Counted from the first letter of the stretch, positions 8,258 to 16,976 are shown. The stretch is DNA of 64,000 nt from Streptomyces asoensis (GCF_016860545.1 NZ_BNEB01000005.1:930001-994000); one strand, 5' to 3'. Notes: generated from the sequence alone by a model not told the origin. Made by a program: numbers and translations.

Positions 8258-8288
8258 TTGACTTCGAGCGCACTCCAGTTCGTAGCGT
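8258..8288 (+). promoter_or_regulatory. MerR-type promoter with 19-bp spacer
   Basis: TTGACT at 8258-8263 and TAGCGT at 8283-8288 are separated by exactly 19 bp, the overlong spacing characteristic of promoters activated by MerR-family regulators. The spacer holds an imperfect dyad (CTTCGAG...CTCCAG). The -10 ends 7 nt before the ATG at 8296, so the mRNA is probably leaderless. The same layout and core sequence recur at 61413-61443. No merR gene is in the window. Confidence 0.75.
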
Positions 8289-8295
8289 CCCGGAC

Positions 8296-9264
8296 ATGAG
8301 CACTGCACAGCACAAGATCGGTTCGGGGTTCGACGCCCACAGCACGGCCGACGACGTCCTCGCCGGCGTCGACCTGAGCGGACGGCTCGCGATCGTCACC
8401 GGCGGCTACTCCGGGCTCGGTCTGGAGACCACACGCTCGCTCACCCGCGCCGGGGCCCGTGTCGTCGTCCCCGCCCGCCGCCCGCGCACCGCCGCCGACG
8501 CCCTGGCCGGACTCGACGGCGTCGAGGTCGACGAACTGGACCTCGCCGACCTGGAGAGCGTGCGCGGCTTCGCCGACCGCTTCCTCGCCACCGGCCGCAC
8601 CGTCGACCTCTTCCTCGGCAACGCCGGCGTCATGGCCTGCCCCGAGACCCGTGTCGGGCCCGGCTGGGAGGCCCAGTTCGCGACCAACCACCTCGGCCAC
8701 TTCGCGCTCGTCAACCGGTTGTGGCCCGCGATCGAGCCCGGCGGGGCCCGCGTGGTCTCGGTGTCCTCGCGCGGCCACCACTTCTCCGGGATGCGCTGGG
8801 ACGACGTCCACTGGCGGCAGGGCTACGACAAGTGGCAGGCCTACGGCCAGGCCAAGACGGCCAACGCGCTGTTCGCCGTCCACCTCGACCGGCTGGCCCG
8901 CGACCGGGGCGTACGGGCCTTCTCCCTGCACCCCGGCGGCATCATGACGCCCCTCCAGCGCCACCTTCCCAGGGCGGAGATGGTGGAGCGCGGCTGGATC
9001 GACGAGGACGGCAACGTGATCGGCCAGGCCGGCTTCAAGACCCCCGAGCAGGGTGCCGCCACCCAGGTCTGGGCGGCGACCTCGCCGCAGCTGGCCGGGC
9101 TGGGCGGCCTCTACCTGGAGGACTGCGAGGTCGCCGAACCCGCCGTCGGCGACGACGTGCGCTCCGGCGTCAGGGACTGGGCGACGGACCCGGAGCAGGC
9201 GGCCCGGCTGTGGGAGCTGTCCGCCACGCTGACGGGCGTGAACGCGTTGCCCGCCGCGGGGTAG
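8296..9264 (+). CDS. SDR-family oxidoreductase
   Basis: 322 residues from the ATG at 8296; the open frame reaches 8044 but the promoter at 8258-8288 excludes the longer forms. Classical short-chain dehydrogenase: cofactor motif TGGYSGLG (35-42), Asp in ELDLADL, GNAGVM, catalytic Ser in VSVSSRGHH and Tyr/Lys in YGQAKTAN, then LHPGGIMTPL. The length and the WDDVHW segment resemble the retinol-dehydrogenase-like/light-dependent protochlorophyllide-reductase-like SDR group. Substrate unknown. Expression is predicted to need a MerR-type activator. It is convergent with the alpha/beta hydrolase gene, 8 bp apart. Confidence 0.92.
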   Translation: MSTAQHKIGSGFDAHSTADDVLAGVDLSGRLAIVTGGYSGLGLETTRSLTRAGARVVVPARRPRTAADALAGLDGVEVDELDLADLESVRGFADRFLATGRTVDLFLGNAGVMACPETRVGPGWEAQFATNHLGHFALVNRLWPAIEPGGARVVSVSSRGHHFSGMRWDDVHWRQGYDKWQAYGQAKTANALFAVHLDRLARDRGVRAFSLHPGGIMTPLQRHLPRAEMVERGWIDEDGNVIGQAGFKTPEQGAATQVWAATSPQLAGLGGLYLEDCEVAEPAVGDDVRSGVRDWATDPEQAARLWELSATLTGVNALPAAG

Positions 9265-9272
9265 CCCCGCCC

Positions 9273-10106
9273 TCACTCCCCAGCGGCGAACCTGCGCAGG
9301 TCGGCGGTGAGCCGGTCGGCATGGGTCGCGAAGAGGCCGTGACCGGCGTTCTCGTACACCTCGAGGGTGGCGTTCGGGGCGAGCGCGGCGGCCCGGCGGC
9401 CGGTCAGCTCGATCGGCCCGGAGGCGTCGTGGGTGCCGTGCACGACGAGCACGGGCAGGTCCACGGCCGCCAGTTCGGGAGCGACGTCGAGCGCGGCGAT
9501 CAGCTCGCCGATCGCGACGCCCGCCCGCGCCGTCGCGCCGTGACAGCGCCGGACCATGGTCTCGACGTACGCCTCGGAGAGTTCGTTGCCGGGCCGGTCC
9601 AGGGCGAAGAAGGCGCGTGCGCCGTCGGCGAAGAACGCCGAGCGGTCCCGCCGGAAGGCGTCGATCCCGGCCAGCATGAGCTCCGGGTCGACGCCCTCGG
9701 GATGGTTCGCCGAGCGGGCGGGCCCGGGCGCCATGCCGGCGACGAGCGCCACGCGGGCGATCCGCTCGCTGCCGTGCCGGGTCAGACAGCGGACGATCTC
9801 CGCGGTGCCGACCGAGTGCCCGACGAGGGTCACGTCCCGCAGGTCGAGGTGGTCCAGGAGGCCCTGGAGGTCGTCGGCGAGACTGTCCAGGTCGAAGCCA
9901 CCCCACGTGTCGTCGGAGCGTCCGTGGCCGCGCCGGTCGAACCCGACGCAGCGGTGGCCCTCGTTCGCCAGCGGCAGCATCTGGTACTCCCACATCTGCG
10001 TACCGAAGTACAGGCTGTTCACGAAGACGAGCACGGGCCCGTCCGCCGGGCCGTAGTCGACGAGGTGCAGCCGGGCGCCGTCGACGGGGCTCGTGAAGTA
10101 CGGCAT
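9273..10106 (-). CDS. Alpha/beta-fold hydrolase (non-heme haloperoxidase-like)
   Basis: 277 residues from the ATG complementary to 10104-10106. Alpha/beta hydrolase features: oxyanion-hole region FVNSLYFGTQMWEYQM, GFDRRGHGRS, nucleophile elbow GHSVGT (Ser about 97), acid in VHGTHDASGP and the catalytic His in NAGHGLF. The shape is that of 3-oxoadipate enol-lactonase / cofactor-free haloperoxidase homologues; no specific substrate can be named. A purine-rich site (GGAGGAA on the coding strand) precedes the start. Divergent from the epimerase relic. Confidence 0.9.
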   Translation of the reverse strand: MPYFTSPVDGARLHLVDYGPADGPVLVFVNSLYFGTQMWEYQMLPLANEGHRCVGFDRRGHGRSDDTWGGFDLDSLADDLQGLLDHLDLRDVTLVGHSVGTAEIVRCLTRHGSERIARVALVAGMAPGPARSANHPEGVDPELMLAGIDAFRRDRSAFFADGARAFFALDRPGNELSEAYVETMVRRCHGATARAGVAIGELIAALDVAPELAAVDLPVLVVHGTHDASGPIELTGRRAAALAPNATLEVYENAGHGLFATHADRLTADLRRFAAGE

Positions 10107-10274
10107 GGAGTTCCTCCTGAAGTCCTCGCACGTGCGGTCCCCGGCCGTGCCGGGCGGGTACGTCGTCCATGCTCGCGGCCGGTCCGGGGGGCGTCGATTA
10201 CCTCCGGGGTCGTACCGCGTGCGCCGCTGCCGGCCGGGTACTCGGCCCTCCCGCCGGTACCGCCGAGCCCGGGG

Positions 10275-10756
10275 GTGAGCAGCGCAACGGGCGGCCGTGT
10301 CGTCGTCACGGGAGCCACCGGCAATGCGGGCACGAGCGTGGTCCGGCTGCTGTCCGAGGATCCGGACGTGGTCTCGGTGCACGGCCTGGCCCGGCGGATC
10401 CCGGACCTGTCGCCGCCGAAGACCGAGTGGACCGCCGTCGACCTGGCCTCCGGGCGGACCGATCTCGCGCCCGTGTTCGCCGGCGCGGACGCGGTGGTGC
10501 ATCTGGCGTGGGCGTTCCAGCCGACGCACGATCCGGCGACGACCTGGCGCACCAACGTCCTGGGCAGCATGCGGGTCTTCGAGGCGGTGGCCGCCGCCCG
10601 GGTCCCCGTCCTGGTGCACGCGTCCTCCGTGGGCGCGTACTACTGGGCCGGCAGCCGCGGCACACCGCTCCGGAGGTCCTGGAGGAGTTCCTGCTGGGCC
10701 TGCGCACCGGAGCCGGCGAAGCGACGAAGCCCCTCCGCGGCCGCCGCATCGGCTGA
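10275..10756 (+). pseudogene. NAD-dependent epimerase/dehydratase, internally deleted
   Basis: From the GTG at 10275 the first ~130 codons encode a normal extended-SDR start: VVVTGATGNAGTSVVRLL (TGxxGxxG motif), AVDLASG, ADAVVHLAWAFQP, a TNVLGSMRVFEA helix and HASSVGAYY with the Tyr-bearing strand. Near 10660 this homology stops; in a different frame the sequence then gives APEVLEEFLLGLRTGAGEAT and ends at a stop at 10754-10756, which looks like the C-terminal end of the same family. The middle ~150-190 codons (YxxxK and substrate domain) are missing, with a frame change at the junction. The gene cannot make a working enzyme. The exact deletion end points are not visible. Confidence 0.75.
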
Positions 10757-10944
10757 CCGGCCCGCCGTCGGCCGCGCGCGGGGCCGACGGACACAGGACC
10801 TGACGGCCGCGGGCCCGACCGGTGGTCGGCCGACGGACGGCCGAGCCCTCGGGACGGAGCCCGCCCCGGTCGGGTCGGCGCCGGTTGGGCCGGCGGTGGA
10901 CGGACCGGGAACGCATCCGGTCGGCCCTGCCCAGGGCGGGCTCC

Positions 10945-11205
10945 TCAGGCGGACGGCTCGTCGGGCACGGGGTCGTCGGACTGGCCGATGCCGGCGTGGG
11001 GGGCGCCCTGCGGGCCGGTGCCCGACTCGTCGGTGTCGGGGACGTCGGTGTCGGGGACGTCCGGGGTGTCCTCGGGGGCCCGGCCGGTCTGCCCGGTGCC
11101 CTGGACGTCCCAGGGGTCCTCGCCTTCGCCGGCCTGCTGGTCCGGCAGGTCGCGCGGGATCGGCGCGCCGTTCCCACCGGGGCCTTCGGAGTGCTGTGCG
11201 GCCAC
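10945..11205 (-). CDS. Small acidic disordered protein
   Basis: 86 residues started at the GTG complementary to 11203-11205, which has GGGAGGA about 6 nt upstream. Rich in Asp, Glu, Pro and Gly with a repeat VPDTDVPDTD and a C-terminal QSDDPVPDEPSA. No transmembrane segment or fold is predicted; it should be disordered. Proteins of this composition are found scattered in Streptomyces with no known role (family memory, not checked). The good ribosome-binding site is the main reason to call it a gene in this very GC-rich stretch. Confidence 0.6.
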   Translation of the reverse strand: MAAQHSEGPGGNGAPIPRDLPDQQAGEGEDPWDVQGTGQTGRAPEDTPDVPDTDVPDTDESGTGPQGAPHAGIGQSDDPVPDEPSA

Positions 11206-11581
11206 GAGGTCCTCCCATCACACCGCCGCGCCGCGCCGGACGCGGGCGACATCCCGGGCGCCGGTCGTCCGGGTGCGCTGGCGAGTACCTCGACGGTGAT
11301 CGGCGAAACGTGCCCGCCCGGTCCGGGCGCAGGCGGGCGACGCCGGGGCCGGGGCGACACGGATTCGCGTCGGAGAGGGGGTCCGGTGGGGTGCCGCGGC
11401 GGGGCGCGGCGCGGGGCAGCGCCGTTCCGTGGATGTGGGGTCGGTGCCCGACCGGGTCACGGGGGCCTCGGTGCGGGGCCGGTCGCGGGGAGGCCGGCTC
11501 TCGGCCGGACCGGGAGGGTGGGGACGTGGGCGCGGGACCGGTGCGGGAGTCGGCGGTGGAGGGGTGACGCCGGTCCGGGGG
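11206..11581. other. Intergenic region, no gene supported
   Basis: 376 bp of very GC-rich DNA between the small acidic protein gene and the 3' end of the ROK gene. Long open frames cross it in several frames but they are Arg/Pro/Ala-rich shadows with no recognisable domain. A short inverted repeat (GCCCGCC ... GGCGGGC near 11310-11337) might end transcripts. Nothing else was recognised. Confidence 0.4.
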
Positions 11582-12871
11582 TCAGCGGGGGGCGCGGTCC
11601 CGAAGGACGGTGCGCCAGGCGGGCGCCGGGCCCGCGGGCGCGGGCTCCGGACGTCGGCCGCCCCGGGCGAAGAAATCGGCGAGCGGGAGGATCGCCGCAC
11701 CGACGGTGACCGCGTCGGGGCCCAGCCGGCCCAGCTCGACGGTGACCTTCTGCGCGGGATGGCGCAGCGCGTACGCGGTGGCGTGCCGGCGCACGGCGGG
11801 CAGGAAACGCGCACCGAGCTGGAGTCCGGCCCAGCCGCCGATGAGGATGCGCTCGGGCTGGAAGAGATTGATCAGGTCGGAGAGGCCCGCGCCCAGGTAC
11901 TCGGCGGTCTCCTCCAGCACCTCGAGCGCCACGGGGTCGGCGTCCTGTTCCCCGGACGGGTAGGCGGCGCCCAGCATCGCCGTCAGCGCGGTCTCCTCGT
12001 CGGCGCCCCGCGGCGGCCGGCCGCCCTGCTCCCGCCAGCGTTCGAGCAGCGCCTCGGCGCCCGCGTACGCCTCCAGGCAGCCGAGCGCGCCGCAGCGGCA
12101 GCGCCGGCCGCGCACCCGGACCGTCAGGTGCCCCCACTCCACGGCCCGGCCGTGCTCCACCTCGGGGGTGACCAGACAGGCGCCGACGCCGGAGCCGAAC
12201 AGGACGACGACCGCGTTGTGCGCGCCGCGTCCCCCGCCGAACCACATCTCCGCCTGGCCGAGGGTCTTCGCACCGTTGTCGATGAAGTACGGGACGGTCT
12301 GCGGGAGCGTGACCCCCTCGCGCAGGAGCGCCTCCAGCGGGACCGCGTCCCAGCCGATCGTCTGGCCGTGGACCACGGCGCCCTGCCCGGGGGTGTGCTC
12401 GACGATGCCGGGGACGCCGATCCCGACCCCGAGCAGGTCCTCGGGGGCGGTGCCCGTGGCCCGGAGCACCTCGGCGACGCCGTCCCGGATGTGCCCGACG
12501 ATCCCGTCGACCTCGTACCGCGACTGCTCCAACGGCTTTTCCACCCGGGCCAGTTCGGTGAGGGTGAGGTCGAACAGCTCGATCCTCACCCGGGTCTCCC
12601 CCACGTCCACGCCGATCATGTGGCCGCTGGCGGGGACCACTTCCAGCAGGATGCGGGGGCGGCCGCCGTCGGAGTCGACGCTGCCGGCCTCCTCCACCAG
12701 CCCGTCGGCGATCAGATCGGCGACGACGTTGCTGACGGAACCGGAGCTCAGGCCGGTGGCCGGGCCGAGCTCGAAGCGGCTGAGGGGTCCGTCGAAGTAG
12801 AGCCGTTGCAGTACGGCCGTACGGTTGGCCCGCCTGAGGTCACGTACCGTGCGCCCGTTCCGCCCCGTCAT
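11582..12871 (-). CDS. ROK-family transcriptional regulator
   Basis: 429 residues from the ATG complementary to 12869-12871 (GGGAG 5 nt upstream). N-terminal winged helix (about 5-70: VLQRLYFDGPLSRFELGPAT, SGSVSNVVADLI) is followed by a ROK sugar-kinase-like domain with DVGETRVRIEL, DNGAKTLGQAEMWFGGGRG and the zinc-binding motif CRCGALGCLEAYAG. Such proteins (NagC/XylR/Rok7B7 type) sense a sugar or sugar phosphate and usually repress transport or catabolic genes. No sugar operon is immediately adjacent; the rhamnose locus is 12 kb away with its own LacI. An inverted repeat 75 bp upstream (12946-12968) may be its operator. Confidence 0.92.
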   Translation of the reverse strand: MTGRNGRTVRDLRRANRTAVLQRLYFDGPLSRFELGPATGLSSGSVSNVVADLIADGLVEEAGSVDSDGGRPRILLEVVPASGHMIGVDVGETRVRIELFDLTLTELARVEKPLEQSRYEVDGIVGHIRDGVAEVLRATGTAPEDLLGVGIGVPGIVEHTPGQGAVVHGQTIGWDAVPLEALLREGVTLPQTVPYFIDNGAKTLGQAEMWFGGGRGAHNAVVVLFGSGVGACLVTPEVEHGRAVEWGHLTVRVRGRRCRCGALGCLEAYAGAEALLERWREQGGRPPRGADEETALTAMLGAAYPSGEQDADPVALEVLEETAEYLGAGLSDLINLFQPERILIGGWAGLQLGARFLPAVRRHATAYALRHPAQKVTVELGRLGPDAVTVGAAILPLADFFARGGRRPEPAPAGPAPAWRTVLRDRAPR

Positions 12872-12945
12872 GTCGCTCCCTTTCGCACCCTGCCCGACCT
12901 GCAACATACCCCTGCGGGCGGTCGGCCCGCGACATTCCTCCAACC

Positions 12946-12968
12946 CTTAGTTCACGATGTGAGCTAAG
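12946..12968. promoter_or_regulatory. Inverted repeat upstream of ROK gene
   Basis: Arms CTTAGTTCAC and GTGAGCTAAG with a 3-nt loop, one mismatch in ten. It overlaps the stop codon of the upstream kinase gene and lies 75 bp before the ROK start. It could be an autoregulatory operator or a weak terminator; the A/T-rich arm ends and the location favour an operator. Confidence 0.5.
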
Positions 12969-13926
12969 AGACGCCCTCCGCCTCGATCTCGCGCAGCGCC
13001 GCGAGGAGCTCCGGAGCGACCGTCTCGCCCAGCCAGCGGTCGTGTCCGGCACCGGACGCCCTCGGGACCGTCTCGGTGAGCATGATCAGGTAGAGGTAGG
13101 CGCGGTAGAGCGCCAGCCGCAGCCGGGCGGGCCGGTCGAAGTCGGCTGCGCCCCCGGCCGCACGGTAGCCCGCCAGGAACGCCTCGTCGGTGCGGATGTC
13201 GCCCAGCAGGGCGGTCGAGACGAAGTCCGCCAGGGGGTCGCCCCAGAACATGCGCTCGCCGTCGATCAGCCCTGCGATCCGGGCCCGCTCACCGGCGCCG
13301 TCGACCAGGATGTTGCCCGGCCACAGGTCGAAGTGGACGAGGGCGGCGACGGTGACCTCGTCGAGCGCGTCGTACGCGGTCCGGGCGACGGCGGCCACCT
13401 CGCCGACCGGGCGGGGCAGTACGGCGCCGTAGCGGCGGGCGTCGCCGAGTACCGCGTCGAACATCGCCGTGAAGGCGGTGCCCCAGTCGGGCGCGAGGGG
13501 TCCGAGGGCGCCGCCGGGGTAGCCGAAGCCCGGCCCGGTCACCCGGTGCAGCCGGGCGACCTGCTCCCCGAGGGACCGGCGCAGTCCGGCCCGGCCGGCG
13601 GCCGTTCCCGCTTCGTCCCAGGGGGCGCCGGGGACCACCGTCATCAGCAGCCACTCCTCGCCCAGGGCCACCACGCGGGGCGCCGGCACCCCGGCCTCTG
13701 CCGCGCCGCGGCAGAACTCCGCCTCGGCGCGCAGCAGTCCGCGCTCGTGACTGAGGCCCGGCGTCCCCGGCGCGACCTTGAGCACGTAGCCGTCGCCGTC
13801 CTTGAGGCGGAGCTCCTCGACGCTGTTGTAGGTACCGCCGCCGAGCGGGCTCACCCGGGCCAGCCGCCCGGGCGCGATGCCCGCCGTCCCCAGCACGGTC
13901 CGCGCCCGCTTCCAGGAGTCCGTCAC
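12964..13926 (-). CDS. Aminoglycoside phosphotransferase/fructosamine kinase-like protein
   Basis: 320 residues. APH-fold kinase: nucleotide-binding Lys in DGYVLKVAP, hinge LLMTVVPGAPW, Brenner-type catalytic loop HFDLWPGNILVD (Asp and Asn present) and metal-binding Asp in GLIDGERMFWGDP. All key residues are intact. Family members phosphorylate aminoglycosides, fructosamines, homoserine or choline; there is no resistance-cluster context, so a small-molecule kinase is the safe call. It precedes the ROK gene in the same direction. Confidence 0.85.
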   Translation of the reverse strand: MTDSWKRARTVLGTAGIAPGRLARVSPLGGGTYNSVEELRLKDGDGYVLKVAPGTPGLSHERGLLRAEAEFCRGAAEAGVPAPRVVALGEEWLLMTVVPGAPWDEAGTAAGRAGLRRSLGEQVARLHRVTGPGFGYPGGALGPLAPDWGTAFTAMFDAVLGDARRYGAVLPRPVGEVAAVARTAYDALDEVTVAALVHFDLWPGNILVDGAGERARIAGLIDGERMFWGDPLADFVSTALLGDIRTDEAFLAGYRAAGGAADFDRPARLRLALYRAYLYLIMLTETVPRASGAGHDRWLGETVAPELLAALREIEAEGVS

Positions 13927-14074
13927 CCCGCCCGCCCCTCCCCGGTCAGCCGGCCGTGCCCTCGTGTCCCGGTACAGGGTACGGAACGGCCCGACGGCGG
14001 CCCCGGGCGTCCGGGAGATCTCCCCGCGGCGCGGAAGGCCCCGAAAAGCCCGGAGGACACCGCGTGGTGATCAC

Positions 14075-14080
14075 TAGGCT
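14075..14080 (+). promoter_or_regulatory. Leaderless -10 box for HD-domain gene
   Basis: TAGGCT ends 6 nt before the ATG at 14087 and there is no Shine-Dalgarno sequence, so transcription probably starts at the ATG itself. Confidence 0.55.
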
Positions 14081-14086
14081 GGGCCG

Positions 14087-14686
14087 ATGACCACCACGCC
14101 GACCGTGCTGTCCACCGCCCTGGACCCGACCTCGGATCCCGCGCTGCGTCCGCTGCCGTCGCAGGTGGCGTCGCTGCTGGACGAGGTCGGGGCGCCGCTC
14201 CGGCTGGTCGCTCATCTCCGGGCGGTGCACGACGTCGCGGCCCGCCTCATGGACTGGCTCGGCCCGCACTGTCCGGCGCTGACGGTGGACCGCGAGGCGG
14301 TGCTGTTCGGCGCGGCGACGCACGACATCGGCAAGACCCTCCACCCGGAGGAACTGTCCGGCCCCGGCTCCCGGCACGAGGAGGCGGGGCGCGCCCTGTT
14401 GCTGGCCCGCGGGGTGGGTCCCGCGTCGGCGCGGTTCGCCGGGACGCACGCCTCCTGGGACGCTCCGGACACGGCGGTGGAGGATCTGCTGGTGAGCCTG
14501 GCGGACAAGGTGTGGAAGAACAAGCGGGTGGCCGATCTGGAGGACCTGGTGGTGGCCGAGCTGTCCCGCGCGGGCGGACGGCCCGTCTGGCAGGAGTTCC
14601 TGGACCTGGACGCCTTCCTCACGGACCTCGGCGAGGAGGCACCCCTGCGGCTCGCCTGGCAGTCGGCGCACCCCGTCCACGGGTGA
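14087..14686 (+). CDS. HD-domain phosphohydrolase
   Basis: 199 residues. HD-superfamily ligands are visible in order: His in LRAVHDVAARL, the HD pair in ATHDIGKTLHPEE, His-Glu in SRHEEAGR, His in FAGTHASW and Asp-Lys in SLADKVWKNK. This set suggests a metal-dependent phosphohydrolase acting on nucleotides or similar small phosphates. Substrate unknown. Predicted leaderless (TAGGCT box at 14075-14080). Divergent from the APH-like gene. Confidence 0.85.
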   Translation: MTTTPTVLSTALDPTSDPALRPLPSQVASLLDEVGAPLRLVAHLRAVHDVAARLMDWLGPHCPALTVDREAVLFGAATHDIGKTLHPEELSGPGSRHEEAGRALLLARGVGPASARFAGTHASWDAPDTAVEDLLVSLADKVWKNKRVADLEDLVVAELSRAGGRPVWQEFLDLDAFLTDLGEEAPLRLAWQSAHPVHG

Positions 14687-14735
14687 GCGTCCGTGCCCGC
14701 GCCCGCGTCGTGGGCCGGGACGGCGCCCGCCGCGC

Positions 14736-15377
14736 TCAGTTCGCGGGTGGGGTCCATCGGGGGTCGCGGCCGAGGAAGGCCAGCAGGGACGCCGCCGGGT
14801 CGTGCGCGTCCGGCGTCTCGCGGGCCGGGGCGAAGACCTTGAACGCGTCGCGCAGGTGGTCCACGAGCCGGTCCGCCGCCGGACGGATCCCCTCGGCCGT
14901 CGCCGCGGGCAGAGGGCGGTCCTGGCCGGTGGCCACGGCGATGTCCCAGGCGTGCACGGCCGCGTCCATCGCCGCGGCGCCCGCGGCGATGTCCAGGGGC
15001 AGCGGGCCCAGCGGCGTCGGCACCCGGTCCGCGTCGGCGGGCAGCCCGGCGTACGCCTCGGCCACCGCGTCGAGCACCTTCGACAGCTCGGCCGCCGGGT
15101 CGCCGTCGAAGGCGTCGGCCGGGTGGAACGGGTCGCTGCCGGGCCGCCCTCCGGTGAGGGCGAGGCCGTAGGCCTGCTGGTCGATGCGGGCGTGGTTGAG
15201 CACCTGCCGTGCCGTCCACCCCTCGCACGGCGTCGCGACCCCCCACTGCGCCTCGCCGACCGCCGCCACCACCTCGCGCAGGTACGCGTGCGCCCGGAGC
15301 AGCACCTCCGGCACCTCGGCGCCCCGCGTCCCGTCCGCCCCGTCCGTCCCGCCGGCCCCGTTCACCGCGTCCGCCAT
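14736..15377 (-). CDS. TIGR03086/maleylpyruvate isomerase-fold metal-binding protein
   Basis: 213 residues. DinB/MDMPI-like helical bundle: N-terminal low-complexity GGTDGADGTRG, then TPCEGWTARQVLNHARIDQQ with the first metal-binding His, and MDAAVHAWDIAVATGQD with the second His region, the usual marks of TIGR03086-type actinobacterial proteins. These may be mycothiol-dependent enzymes; the exact reaction is unknown. It is convergent with the HD gene and divergent from the FUSC gene at 15559. Confidence 0.85.
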   Translation of the reverse strand: MADAVNGAGGTDGADGTRGAEVPEVLLRAHAYLREVVAAVGEAQWGVATPCEGWTARQVLNHARIDQQAYGLALTGGRPGSDPFHPADAFDGDPAAELSKVLDAVAEAYAGLPADADRVPTPLGPLPLDIAAGAAAMDAAVHAWDIAVATGQDRPLPAATAEGIRPAADRLVDHLRDAFKVFAPARETPDAHDPAASLLAFLGRDPRWTPPAN

Positions 15378-15558
15378 GGAACTGCCCCCTTCGTGTCGGG
15401 CACCCGGTGTCCTCCCCGGCTGCGAGACCCAATCTAGGCGGCCTTGCGGACAGCTACGGTCCTCGATCAGACCGGTCCCCGCGGTTACCGGCGGGTCGTG
15501 CGCCGCGAGGTGCCGGAGAAACGTTCGAGGTCACGCGGGAGGGGGAACTGGACTGACG

Positions 15559-16815
15559 ATGCAAGAAGAAGTACGTGAACGTACGGCGCCCCTGGTGCGG
15601 CTCGTCCGGCGCCACCGCGAACCCGTCGTCGTCCAGGCCCTGCGGTCCGCCGCGGCGGCGACCGTCGCCTATGTCATCGCCCTGCGCCTGAGCCCCGAGG
15701 CCCTCCCCCTCACCGCGCCGCTGACCGCGCTGCTCGTCGTCCAGGTCACGCTGTACGCGACGCTCACCAACGGCGTGCGCCGGGTGAACGCGGTCGTGGC
15801 CGGTGTCCTCGTGGCCATCGCCTTCAGCCTTCTGGTGGGTCTGACCTGGTGGAGCCTCGCGCTGCTGATCCTGGCGGCCCTGGGGGTCGGCCATCTGGTG
15901 CGGGTCGACGAGTACGTCCCCGAGGTGGCGATCAGCGCCATGCTGGTGCTGGGGGTGACCACGGTCGGGGACACGGCGTGGGCGCGGGTGGTGGAGACGC
16001 TGATCGGCGCCTTCGTGGGGCTCGGCTGCAATCTGCTGCTGCCGCCCCCGGTGTGGGTGGAGGAGGCGGGCGAGTCGATCGAGGGGCTGGCCCGCAGACT
16101 GCGGCGGCTGATGCTGCGGATCGGCGAGGAGGCAGCCGGGCGCACACCGGTGGAGCAGGCTGCCGCCCGGCTGCACGAGGCGCGCCGGCTGGACCACGAC
16201 ATCGTCGAGGTGGACGCGGCGCTGCGCCAGGCGGAGGACAGCCTGCGGCTCAATCCCCGCGTGCGGGAGGGGCTGCTGCACCGGGTCGTCCTGCGCACCG
16301 GTCTGGACACGCTGGAGATCTGCACGGTGGTCCTGCGGGTGCTCGCCCGCACCTTCACCGACCTCGCCAAGGAGCGGGACCCGCAGCCGCTGTTCCCGCC
16401 CGAGACCGGCGAGACCGTGGAGCGGCTGCTGTCCGAGATCGCCGACGCGGTGGTCAGCTTCGCGGTGCTGGTCACCACGAGTGTCAGCCTCAACGCGGAC
16501 GCCGCCGAGGCGCGGCTCAGCGCCGAACTGCGGCAGGCCGCGGCCACCCGGGACAAGCTGGCACAGCTGCTGCTGGAGCAGCTCCAGCACGACGCCCGTC
16601 AGTGGCAGCTGCACGGCGCCGTGCTGACCGAGGTCAACCGGATCATCGACGAACTGGACACCGAGCACCGCACCCGCCGCCTCCTGGAGGACCTGGACCG
16701 CGTCTCGGCGGAGCAGCGCGACCGCATGCCCCGGCTGACCCGGTTGCGTGAACGCCTGGGCGTGCAGGACCAGCTGTGGCGCAACCGCACGGGGTTCGGC
16801 GGCAGGCGTTCCTGA
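15559..16815 (+). CDS. FUSC/aromatic acid exporter-family membrane protein
   Basis: 418 residues from the ATG at 15559 (GAGGGGGAAC upstream); the frame is open far upstream but that part covers the divergent gene. Six hydrophobic helices occupy about 28-170 (AAAATVAYVIALRLS, PLTALLVVQVTLYATL, NAVVAGVLVAIAFSLLVGLT, LALLILAALGVGHLV, AISAMLVLGVTTVG, TLIGAFVGLGCNLLLPPP) and a long helical cytoplasmic domain with VERRLL-type heptads follows. Same family and topology as the protein at 6742. Efflux of aromatic acids is inferred from family. Confidence 0.87.
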   Translation: MQEEVRERTAPLVRLVRRHREPVVVQALRSAAAATVAYVIALRLSPEALPLTAPLTALLVVQVTLYATLTNGVRRVNAVVAGVLVAIAFSLLVGLTWWSLALLILAALGVGHLVRVDEYVPEVAISAMLVLGVTTVGDTAWARVVETLIGAFVGLGCNLLLPPPVWVEEAGESIEGLARRLRRLMLRIGEEAAGRTPVEQAAARLHEARRLDHDIVEVDAALRQAEDSLRLNPRVREGLLHRVVLRTGLDTLEICTVVLRVLARTFTDLAKERDPQPLFPPETGETVERLLSEIADAVVSFAVLVTTSVSLNADAAEARLSAELRQAAATRDKLAQLLLEQLQHDARQWQLHGAVLTEVNRIIDELDTEHRTRRLLEDLDRVSAEQRDRMPRLTRLRERLGVQDQLWRNRTGFGGRRS

Positions 16816-16976
16816 GGGACCGGCCACGCGGGACCGGCCCTTCGGGGGCGAGTCCGCCGGCCCCGGGGGCGAGCCCGCCCGCCCCGGAACCGCGCCGGGC
16901 GGCTTTTGCGTTCGGCGGCCCGTCCGGGTCAAGGTGGCTGTCACGGCGGTGGCGTACGACGACCTGAGGTGCGGGC

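Noticed and set aside
8721..11567. Very long (948-codon) plus-strand open frame
   Set aside because: It crosses the real SDR and hydrolase genes in antisense or shifted frames; only its 10275-10660 part reads as a real (damaged) protein.
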